A DNA stretch of 19,762 nucleotides from CAZZCN01 sp964652975 (lineage in GTDB: Bacteria; Bacillota; Clostridia; Saccharofermentanales; UBA5734): contig CAZZCN010000058.1 in assembly GCA_964652975.1 (NCBI GenBank), positions 1 through 19,762 on the forward strand, given 5' to 3'. The position numbers were made by a program, and so were the translations under genes. Numbering within the stretch: the first letter of the stretch is position 1; each line of letters opens with the position of its first letter. The notes beneath the pieces were generated by a model that worked only from the letters and a program-made list of their open reading frames with translations, had not been told where the DNA came from and did not search any database. Shown here in pieces: positions 1-7,300 of the stretch.

Positions 1-334
1 AGTTTAATTCTCTTGTAGCCACAAGTAAATCCAAAGTGTTTCTAGCAAAGCGGCTGATGGATTTTACTAGAATTAAATCAACCTTTCCTTCCCTGCAAAC
101 TGTCATCATATTCTGAAATCCTTTTCTTCTTGCGCTAACAAGACCAGATCCGATGTCATAAAAAATGCCAGCATTAATCCATTTCGTACGTTCTAAGATA
201 TAGGCATTGTAATACTCCTGCTGTGCCACTAGACTGGATAACTGTTCTTCATTGTGGCTACTTACTCTACAATAAGCAGCCACTCTGAGGTTTTCCTTTT
301 CCGTCATAGCCTGATATATTACATCCGTAATCAT
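1..334 (-). CDS. Serine recombinase, N-terminal part (runs off the left edge)
   Basis: This is the 5' part of a large serine recombinase, which breaks and rejoins DNA through a serine nucleophile to move an element. I translated 111 residues by hand from the ATG at 334. They contain the resolvase start motif AAYCRVSS (residues 18-25, with the nucleophilic serine in RVS), then EEQLSSLVAQQEYY, and the later block VDLILVKSISRFARNTLDL, all typical of the catalytic domain. The C-terminal recombinase and zinc-ribbon parts lie outside the window. The start codon overlaps the stop of the upstream 104-residue recombinase gene as ATGA, which implies translational coupling. Such paired or triple recombinases are common in clostridial mobile elements. 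The family assignment is firm; the element it moves is not visible. Confidence 0.88.
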   Translation of the reverse strand, partial: MITDVIYQAMTEKENLRVAAYCRVSSHNEEQLSSLVAQQEYYNAYILERTKWINAGIFYDIGSGLVSARRKGFQNMMTVCREGKVDLILVKSISRFARNTLDLLVATRELN

Positions 335-645
335 TTTGCTTTGGTCTGCATGATCATCTGAACCTTTTGATAAAGTTCTTCATCCAGGATCTTTGGATAA
401 ACCCCATCACCAAGATATCTATCATATGTCAAGATGTTATGCAGCGACTGCTTCCCCCATTTAGGCTTGTTCTGTGGGGAAGGTACCATAGCACTTTCCA
501 GTCTTTCTTTTATTGTTCCAATACTGTCCCCATCAGCGTACCAGCTATAGATAAGATTGACGGCAGCAGCCTGGCCTTCATTGATTTCAATCTTATTGGC
601 GGGGTTGCGATTGTAACCAAACGCGATTCTTACTTGTTCTTTCAT
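331..645 (-). CDS. Small recombinase-domain protein lacking a catalytic domain
   Basis: This 104-residue protein matches only the central 'Recombinase' DNA-binding domain of large serine recombinases. Visible features are the FGYNR start, EAAAV-like NEGQAAAVNLIYSWYADG, KWGKQSLHNILTYDRYLGD and the DEELYQKVQ end. There is no resolvase domain and no catalytic serine, so alone it should bind DNA but not cut it. A strong ribosome binding site (AAGGAG, 6-7 bases before the ATG) shows it is a designed start and not a broken tail. It overlaps the next recombinase by four bases (ATGA). It probably acts as an accessory or directionality partner, which is inference; such short members occur in clostridial recombinase clusters. 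Confidence 0.75.
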   Translation of the reverse strand: MKEQVRIAFGYNRNPANKIEINEGQAAAVNLIYSWYADGDSIGTIKERLESAMVPSPQNKPKWGKQSLHNILTYDRYLGDGVYPKILDEELYQKVQMIMQTKAK

Positions 646-668
646 TAATTTCTCCTTTTTTGAACATG

Positions 669-710
669 AAAAAAGCAGGTTCCAGTACTATTATATACCA
701 GGAATCTGCT
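669..710 (-). terminator. Intrinsic terminator between the tRNA remnant and the recombinase genes
   Basis: On the minus strand a 10-base arm AGCAGATTCC pairs with GGAACCTGCT (one G-A mismatch) across a 17-base loop, followed at once by six T residues. It lies 14 bases after the 3' CCA of the tRNA remnant, so it is probably the original terminator of that tRNA gene. It also insulates the recombinase genes that start 24 bases later. Confidence 0.7.
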
Positions 711-724
711 CTGTCCACTTATCT

Positions 725-770
725 TGGTTGCGGAGGTGGGACTCGAACCACACGACCTTCGGGTTATGAG
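725..770 (-). other. tRNA-Met(CAU) 3'-half remnant, probable attachment site
   Basis: On the minus strand the 46 bases read as the 3' half of a tRNA. They give the anticodon loop CTCATAA (anticodon CAU), the ACCCGAAGGTCG run typical of initiator tRNA-Met, a T loop TTCGAGT, the acceptor strand CTCCGCA, the discriminator A and an encoded CCA. The bases that should supply the 5' side of the anticodon stem, D arm and acceptor are missing: upstream is AT-rich unrelated DNA. The T stem is imperfect (TGTGG against CCCAC), so the remnant is decaying. A tRNA cut in the anticodon region is the usual scar of integration into a tRNA 3' end. Confidence 0.7.
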
Positions 771-783
771 TTATAAATTTAGG

Positions 784-873
784 TTTTATCTATTTTTATC
801 TAATGTTGCAAACGCCTTTATTTAAAGGGTTTGCGGGCTTTCTGATTTTATCTGGTTTCGTCTAATTTCGTCT
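784..873 (+). repeat. 10-bp-phased short repeats beside the tRNA remnant
   Basis: TTTTATCT occurs at 784, 794 and 846, and the variant TTTCGTCT at 856 and 866. Within each cluster the units are exactly 10 bases apart, and the two clusters are 52 bases apart, so all face the same side of the helix. An imperfect hairpin (GCAAACGCCTTT / AAAGGGTTTGC) lies between the clusters at about 808-833. Location next to the tRNA scar suggests arm-type binding sites of a lost tyrosine integrase. That role is inference. Confidence 0.5.
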
Positions 874-1212
874 TTTTTGATCCTTATGACCGTAAATTTG
901 AACGTAAAATATTAACCGCTATTTCTAATTTCTTATGACCCTACTGGGAAAATGTTGGTACAGTTGGTACAATGACAATTTTACTTAAAGCTTAATTTTT
1001 AATACCAATTTTTGCACCTTTCTTATGCACCCCGTTAAAAGGCTCTGCTATAAAATCGACGCACTCCACATATCACGTTAGATTCTAATAGATAACGAGT
1101 ATAGTCGAAAGTGGTGGAAAACTTAAGAATATGGTACATATTTCGACATGCTTTGAAATCCAGGAAAATAATGATTCTCGGGATTGGAAGCGAAAGTGCT
1201 TAGTCACTACAA
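874..1212. other. Gene-free stretch with short repeats
   Basis: I see no supported gene here. It holds CTTATGACC twice (883-891 and 932-940), a tandem GTTGGTACA pair at 954-971, and one copy of the 32-bp repeat described separately. The remains of an integrase would be expected next to the attachment scar, but I could not read one. Confidence 0.5.
1037..1068 (+). repeat. 32-bp direct repeat, copy 1
   Basis: The 32 bases beginning AAAAGGCTCTGCTATAAAAT and ending ACGCACTCCA recur without change at 17831-17862 in the same orientation. The GGCTCT start resembles the terminal repeat of an insertion sequence, but no transposase and no inverted partner is visible. The two copies bracket the whole Rhs and agr region. 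Confidence 0.85.
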
Positions 1213-2274
1213 TTACCCCAATATATATGGACTTAATTCAGTACCACTTCCAGAAAACAAAATATCCAATGTTATATCAAGATATAAAGCAGGTCTGATG
1301 CCAGCAGAGCCGCCGATGTTCGCATTAGAGCTCACAACGTCCCCGCTAGCGCTGACAAAGCGGACAAAGCTAGGAAAGTCCGAATCGGCCTCGGGAGAGC
1401 GAGTCCAATAATAGAAGTAGTTCTTTGAGTTTATTGACGAATCTTTGTTCTCCGAGTTGTCTACTGCTTTTTGTGTTGGTTTGCCAATATAATAGCTAAC
1501 TCCAAGTGTATCTCTGTTTTGATACACTTTGGTTACTTGTTTCACATCTAATAGAAAGATTTTGTCTGTTACGTTCTGATAATATGCTGTATCGTAGTTT
1601 TGTACTATTTTAGAAATAATATATCCACCAATGTGAGTGGCTGTTCCTCCTACTTTCAGTTTGTTAGCGTCTAAGCCATTAAGTATTGACTTTTGCGTCA
1701 CACTCTTTATAGCATTCCTCTCATCTGTAGTGAAGTTACCTTCTGCCAAGAAACCTTTCTCGTTAGCATAGGCATTGTATCCATCAGCTAATTTATCTGC
1801 TGTTGGTGGGTTCCCTCCAAGCCAAGTTACGTTCCCGGCTTTTGCTGTTGAGTTGAGCCAAGATCTAATGATAGATGTTTCCCAGAGATTAGAGCCGTAT
1901 TCTGAACGACTGTTCCGATTATTATCCGATTGAAGAGTACCATCTAAATACTTGTGTTGTCCTGATGCGTCAAAAGGTTTAATGGTTAAAATCCTATCTG
2001 CAAGCATCAGCGGTCCATTTGAGTCAATGTCAACACATCGCCATTGAATTGGCTCATTATAGTACCTACCCATCTGAATATAATCTCCAATGTTTATTAC
2101 AATTTTTTTTGGTGCTTTTGTTGGCTCTTTTGTTACGGTAGTGTCTGTTGATAAAACACCGGATATTATTGTATCACTTGTCGTTTTTGTTATTGTAGGT
2201 GTTGAGCAGCCAGAAACAAAAATACTAAGGATAATAACAATAACAAGCAATTTTCTAATTTTATTCATTTTCAT
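1213..2274 (-). CDS. Secreted lipoprotein with DUF6273-like domain
   Basis: The protein has a lipoprotein signal peptide: a KIRK charged start, a hydrophobic stretch, and lipobox FVSGC with the acylated Cys at residue 23. A Thr/Ser-rich linker follows. The main domain starts near residue 62 (GDYIQMGRY, IQWRC) and ends with YYWTRSP and the SAGIRPALYLD block. These marks are typical of DUF6273, a Firmicute surface domain of unknown role, often fused to linkers like this. GGAGG lies only 3 bases before the first ATG but 9 before a second ATG two codons later (2268), so translation more likely starts there, giving 351 residues. The gene lies 335 bases after the orphan Rhs tip. Lipoprotein immunity to that tip is possible but is only positional inference. 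Confidence 0.8.
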   Translation of the reverse strand: MKMNKIRKLLVIVIILSIFVSGCSTPTITKTTSDTIISGVLSTDTTVTKEPTKAPKKIVINIGDYIQMGRYYNEPIQWRCVDIDSNGPLMLADRILTIKPFDASGQHKYLDGTLQSDNNRNSRSEYGSNLWETSIIRSWLNSTAKAGNVTWLGGNPPTADKLADGYNAYANEKGFLAEGNFTTDERNAIKSVTQKSILNGLDANKLKVGGTATHIGGYIISKIVQNYDTAYYQNVTDKIFLLDVKQVTKVYQNRDTLGVSYYIGKPTQKAVDNSENKDSSINSKNYFYYWTRSPEADSDFPSFVRFVSASGDVVSSNANIGGSAGIRPALYLDITLDILFSGSGTELSPYILG

Positions 2275-2609
2275 AAACCTCCAATATTGCTTAAAAAGCG
2301 TTGCTACTTTTGAGGAACGTTAACTTTCTTATAGACAATTTTCTATGATATACAACCTCTCAATTCTCAATGATTTGAGATACTCACTTGGAGGCCTATA
2401 TCCGAGCTTCTTCTGGATTCACTTCACATAGTAGAAGTAATATACACTCACACAATGCCGCTCACACAAATTTTCCTAATGACGATGTGACGATGATGAC
2501 GATAAAGTTTAAACATTTTTCAATTATTGGGGATCTGCAATAAAATTGAAAATCTTGTAGATTTAGGGGGATTTATGCAACCACCTCAATTTCAAATTTG
2601 ATATATTTG
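2275..2609. other. Intergenic region with a large hairpin
   Basis: No gene is supported. A hairpin at about 2517-2552 pairs TTTTCAATT with AATTGAAAA, with a further ATTG/CAAT inner stem. It lies just after the orphan tip and could end its transcript, though there is no clean T-run. A short tandem of TGACGATG-like units occurs at about 2479-2503. Confidence 0.4.
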
Positions 2610-3221
2610 TTAAAGCCTAGCAAATACTCCTGTACCGTTATATATTTCAGCAAATGTTTTACTATCCCAAATAATCATCATCAAAGACATCTCTCTAATC
2701 TGCCATTCTGCAAACTTATTACCCCACAACCCTTTTCTCCAATCTTCTAAAGATGGGTCAATATTAGTAAAATGTTTAAACATGCTTTTCCCTACTAAGT
2801 TAATCCATATAGTGTCCCTTGCTTGTCTAATGCGTTGCAATTGTGCATTAGTATAGATATTAGTTACTTCATAGCGAATGAACAAAACCCATTTGTAACT
2901 TACTGTGTAATGTTTTATAACCCAATTCGTATCGTAAGAATAATTTAATACATCGAGTGTATAACGATATAAGATGTTTCTAAATGTTGAAGATAGTTGT
3001 GCAATTGTTTTAGCTTGTTTATAAGCATCTTTAATACTTAATATATCAGTAAGCGTAATATGCCCACTCGGATCGCTGTTCATCACAGGATTGTTGGCAC
3101 AATACGCGAACAAGTTCGCTCCGAGGAGTTCCCCCTGGGTTGCCAGCAATATCGATGTGTCATCAGCACTTATGAATCTGCACAGTTCAGGGCTATAGTA
3201 ACGGGATTGGAGATAGTACAA
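2610..3221 (-). pseudogene. Orphan Rhs core boundary plus alternative C-terminal tip
   Basis: The frame begins inside the conserved Rhs core (YYLQSRYYSPELCRFISADD through NPVMNSDPSGH, first 53 or so residues) and continues into a C-terminal tip of about 150 residues. The core part is about 85% identical in DNA to the matching part of the large Rhs gene upstream. Homology starts abruptly at about 3234, with an in-frame stop just before it (3243-3245). No ribosome binding site precedes the only possible start, a TTG. It is therefore a displaced, silent tip and not an independent gene. The tip shares blocks with the tip of the full Rhs protein: DVLNY, TNWVIK, TNIY, QL.RI, and WD..TFAE..GTG near the end. 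This layout matches orphan tips of polymorphic Rhs toxins. Confidence 0.8.
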
Positions 3222-3234
3222 TTCTGTCTCGACA
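3060..3234 (-). repeat. Rhs core-boundary repeat, copy 1 (orphan)
   Basis: These 175 bases align without gaps to 4808-4982, with about 27 differences by eye (about 85% identity), in the same orientation and 1748 bases apart. They encode the conserved junction from VETELYY to DPSGH. Many differences are at third codon positions, which suggests past selection on the protein. Crossover here would replace the expressed tip. Confidence 0.85.
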
Positions 3235-3474
3235 GGACTGTATTATATATCCAGAGAATTTCATATGATAATTGTCCGTGGTGCTGTTTTCAAAATTCAA
3301 ATCCAATGATTATTCGTTCAGATGTGGTTCCGGAAAACGGTATAGTGGGAAATGCCGAAATTGTTTTTTGTATATGGCATTAACTGTCATTGATAAGCAT
3401 GATTTTCTTCCTTTCTTCTATATTTTTAAATCCTGTTATTTATAATTTTACAACTGTTTCCCGTTTTTACTTTA

Positions 3475-4272
3475 TCACGATAAAATAAATTGGTTGAGGT
3501 CTTCAATCATTTTGTTTTTAAATTCATTCATATCTGATTCTATACCATTACTTTTATCCCATTTGCTAATTATTTTATTTTTGTAAAAATTGCTCATTGT
3601 GCTATCGTTTATTTTTGTATATAACTTACACAAAAAGCTGTACAACACAAACGTTTGGTCAAACTCCTTCAAATATTCAGCATCGGTCACGTCGAAAGCA
3701 ATTAGTTTTGAAATTGCATAATTGTAATCATCAATGTTTGATGTTGCACTATTCACAATAGGATTCATTAATGAAATTGTGTTTTGCATAGGACGTTCTG
3801 GTGAAATCCCCGAAAAAGCACCTTCGCTCATATAGCTTTTATCATTTAATAAAGCGTTAGTCACTTCATAATATTTTTCCTTCTGTCCCGCTAAATATAA
3901 AATCTCAACATAGTCTCTTTTAATCATTGCAATTTCGCTTTTATTTGCTGTTTCAAAGTATTTTTCGTAATAATTTATTATTTTTTCATAATCAGGTTTT
4001 TCTTCTTCTTTGTATTTTCCGATAATAAGAAGGAGTGTATTGGGATTATGGTTTTTATTATAAACGGCTTCAAGTTCACTAGCGGTTTTTTCAGGAACAG
4101 TTGATGAATTTATCGTGTTCTCAGATTCCTCTCCTTTTTCTCTGTTCATAAGAGTATCGTTAATATACGGTACAATAAATAACACAAAATACGTGATAAT
4201 ACATAAAATTAAAACAGGTATTAAAACCCAAATAAGTTTTATTGATTTGTGAATAATCTTCATATATATCAT
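3475..4272 (-). CDS. Membrane-anchored helical protein after the Rhs gene, candidate immunity
   Basis: I do not recognise the family. The 265-residue protein has one membrane segment near the N-terminus (residues about 12-35, WVLIPVLILCIITYFVLF). A charged linker follows, then a helical domain with TPR-like spacing (NTLLLIIGKYKEEEKPDYEK, IINYYEKYFETANKSE, EILYLAGQKEKYYEV). With a short positively charged start, the domain should face outside. It begins 118 bases after the Rhs stop on the same strand, the usual immunity-gene position. A role in protecting the cell from the Rhs tip is inference from place alone. AAAGGA lies 3 bases before the first ATG; a second ATG three codons later is the alternative start. 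Confidence 0.6.
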   Translation of the reverse strand: MIYMKIIHKSIKLIWVLIPVLILCIITYFVLFIVPYINDTLMNREKGEESENTINSSTVPEKTASELEAVYNKNHNPNTLLLIIGKYKEEEKPDYEKIINYYEKYFETANKSEIAMIKRDYVEILYLAGQKEKYYEVTNALLNDKSYMSEGAFSGISPERPMQNTISLMNPIVNSATSNIDDYNYAISKLIAFDVTDAEYLKEFDQTFVLYSFLCKLYTKINDSTMSNFYKNKIISKWDKSNGIESDMNEFKNKMIEDLNQFILS

Positions 4273-4390
4273 AAATCCTTTCGTTTTCGCAGTTACAATA
4301 AGATATGTGAATCCAGTGCCACTCTAATTAAAATCGAATTAGTTCACATGAAAACTTTACAAATTTCCAGCTTTACCGATCCATTTCTAT

Positions 4391-7300
4391 TTATAACAAC
4401 GCTTGTATTCCTGTACCATAAAATAGTTCTGCAAAAGTTCTACCATCCCAAGCAGACATGTGTAATGCCCATGCCTTAATTTGTGAATAAGTAAAATCTT
4501 TTGCCCTGCTGTTTGCTGTTACTGCTTTTAAGTTTTTTATTGCGTATGAACATATTTGCATATTGTTTTTAGCTAAATTTATTCGTTTTAATTGTGAATT
4601 GTTATATATGTTAGTCGTTTGAACTAACCCAAACCAAGAATACTTTACTACATACAACTTTATAACCCAATTAGTTGCATAATCATAGTTAAGAACATCT
4701 GTCGTATATTTAATTAATAAATTCAGCAAACTACTACTAATTGTTGAAATAATTTTTACTGCCTCATAAGCATCTATAACATCTCCAAAATTATTTATAA
4801 CCCAAGAATGTCCACTTGGATCAACATTCATTACAGGGTTGTTAGCACAATATGCGAACAAGTTCGCTCCGAGGAGGTCCCCCTGGGTTGCAAGTAATAT
4901 GGAAGTATCATCAGCGCTTATGAATCTGCACAGTTCCGGGCTGTAATAACGGCTGGATACATAGTACAATTCTGTCTCGACATCGTAGCGGTATCCACAG
5001 TAGCGATAAGGGTTTTTGGTTGCCAGTGAAACACCTGATGTGTCTGTTGTACCTGTCAGTTTTCCCCATGAGTCATAGGTATATTCTACCTTAACATCTC
5101 CGTTTGCGTCAAGCAATGCAATTATGTCATTTTGCAGATTACGTACATAAAAATACTCGGTTCCGTTAAGGTTCATAGAAACAAGGTCGTTGTTGCCGTC
5201 ATACCTGTAATATATTTCGTCTGTCCCGTTTGTTTCAAAGGTTACCCTGTCACCTATCAGAGTGTAATTTGTTGTAACTGATCCAACAGTTTTTTGTGTT
5301 CTGATTCCTGCAGAATTGTATTTATAGCTTGTAGCTGATGCTCCGGATTTCCATGAGCTTGCCAGCTGGTTGCCTCCCTGCCATGTAAAAGTTCTGCCGT
5401 CTAAAAGCCTTATATTCCCTATGACATCACTGTTGACTGTAGTTCCTTTATAAGAGGTAAGTTTGTCCTTCCATGTGCTGTCATAACCATAATTTATTGT
5501 TTCTACAGCTGCTCCCAAGGTTCCTGTGGTATAAGCGTATCTTGTCTTGGTTTTAATGTTTCCACCCTTGTCATAAAGATAAGTCCAGGAAGCGTTCCCA
5601 TCAAGGTCATCAACTCTTTTTAGCTGGCTCAGTTCATTGTAGGTGTAAGTAAATTTTGTTACTCCGTTCTTGCTTTGGGTCTTGATGTTTCCAAGCTTGC
5701 CATAGGTGTAAAAATACTGCCAGTCAAATCTTGTAGATCCTCCACCCATTATGTTAGCTGCATACACCTGTCCGGTGGTATTGTAGTCCGGCATTTCCTT
5801 GTAGTTGTACATGGTGCTAACCAGAAGCGAGCTTGCATCTCCTGTAGTTTTTGTCACATTGGTGCTTTGAACTCTGCCCAGGCTGTCATAACGTACATCC
5901 TTCGAACCCTTGTTAGCATTATTTGTACCAAAATTGAAGTAAGTTTCGTTCAGTCGTCCGTCCTTGTCTGTTTTGAAATCTGTCCTGTATGAGTCTCCGT
6001 TTATTGTTTCTAGCAATGCATCGCTTGAATTTGCTGTATCTTTAAAGGATCCGTAGCTGTGATAATAATCATTATTATTCATTTTGGTTTCTGTAACAAG
6101 AAACTGATTACCTCCAGTATTGTATGAATACTTCGTGTATAAATCATTGACTTTATCTACTATGGATGAAACATTCCCGTCTAATCCATAGTTAAAGCAG
6201 TATCTCCAGTCAGTATCTCCATTATATTTAAAGGCATCTATTTTGTCATGACCTTGGCGGTAGGACACGGATTGTCCATTGCCATAGGTTATTCCGGTCA
6301 TTAGATTCCCAATATTCGTTCCACTTTGCTCGGAATAGTTGTAGGTCAGCATGCTTTGACTGCCTGCCGATACTCCTCGTAGATTACCTACATGGTCATA
6401 ATTGAAATTGTATGCGAAATCGTTCTGGGTTATTGTCGAAAGACGTTCCTCAGTGTTGTATCCATAGACTACTGAAACAGCAGTTCCTGATTCAAGTCCG
6501 GATACATTCTTTGAAACTGCATCCAGGCGGTCTGTAGAATCATAGGAATAGTTAGTTGTTCTATAATTTGAATCAACTACGGAATCATTTGCATCAACTA
6601 TGGAATCAAGGGTTCCATAATTTGCATTATAGTTATAATCTGTAGAATTCCCCAAACTGTCGGTAATTTTATCAAGATAGTTCCCGTTTGAATCGTAGGA
6701 GTAGCCGGTCTTGATTCCAACTCTGCCGTCTGTTGTATATTCTGTCAGAACATTCCCATATATATCATTTTCTGATGCACTGCCTACCTTTTCCGGTGAA
6801 TAGGAAACCTTCATACCTTTGAACACATCATTTTCAAAACCACCGGTATTAACTTCTTCTGTTACAGATTCCGAATCAGTACTTTCTTCAGCTCCAAAAA
6901 CAGTCGTAGCACCGGTATAATCTGTTTCAGAAATCAGATTCCCGTTTGGATCGTAGGTGTATTTAACCGAATAATCCGATTTGTAAAGCTGCGCAACGTC
7001 AAATTGGGCATAGTTTTGCTGGTTATTGTATACAAGGCTTACCTCTATTCCATCGTATGCGTATTCTGTTGTGAATGTATCAGCCAGATACTGCCAGCTT
7101 ATTGTATTTGCGTTGAATGGGAATCTGTAGGTCTTTTCTTCAATGCCTGTGCCAGCTGACGGATCTTTTATAACTCTAACCTTCACTGCAAAGTCCCTGT
7201 CTGTAGAACTTGGAGGGTCGGAAATGATAATTGGTACTGCTGTAGCCTTTGCAAAAGATGCAACGGTGAAAGTATCACCCTTCTCTCCGCTTAAATCAAC

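Noticed and set aside
725..770. Complete tRNA gene
   Set aside because: Only the 3' half can be folded; the D arm, 5' anticodon-stem side and 5' acceptor strand are missing and the T stem has mismatches.
954..971. Tandem GTTGGTACA pair as a regulator site
   Set aside because: Two contiguous 9-base units without a gene to control; it does not have the 12-base gap seen in the AgrA-type sites.
1184..2323. Plus-strand frames at 1184-1411 and 2090-2323
   Set aside because: Both are antisense to the DUF6273 lipoprotein gene or its leader and have no start signals or family features.
3235..3474. Small gene before the orphan tip (frame starting near 3392)
   Set aside because: Short frames such as MTVNAIYKKQF and MPYTKNNFG stop after about 20-26 codons, have no well-placed ribosome binding site and match nothing I know.
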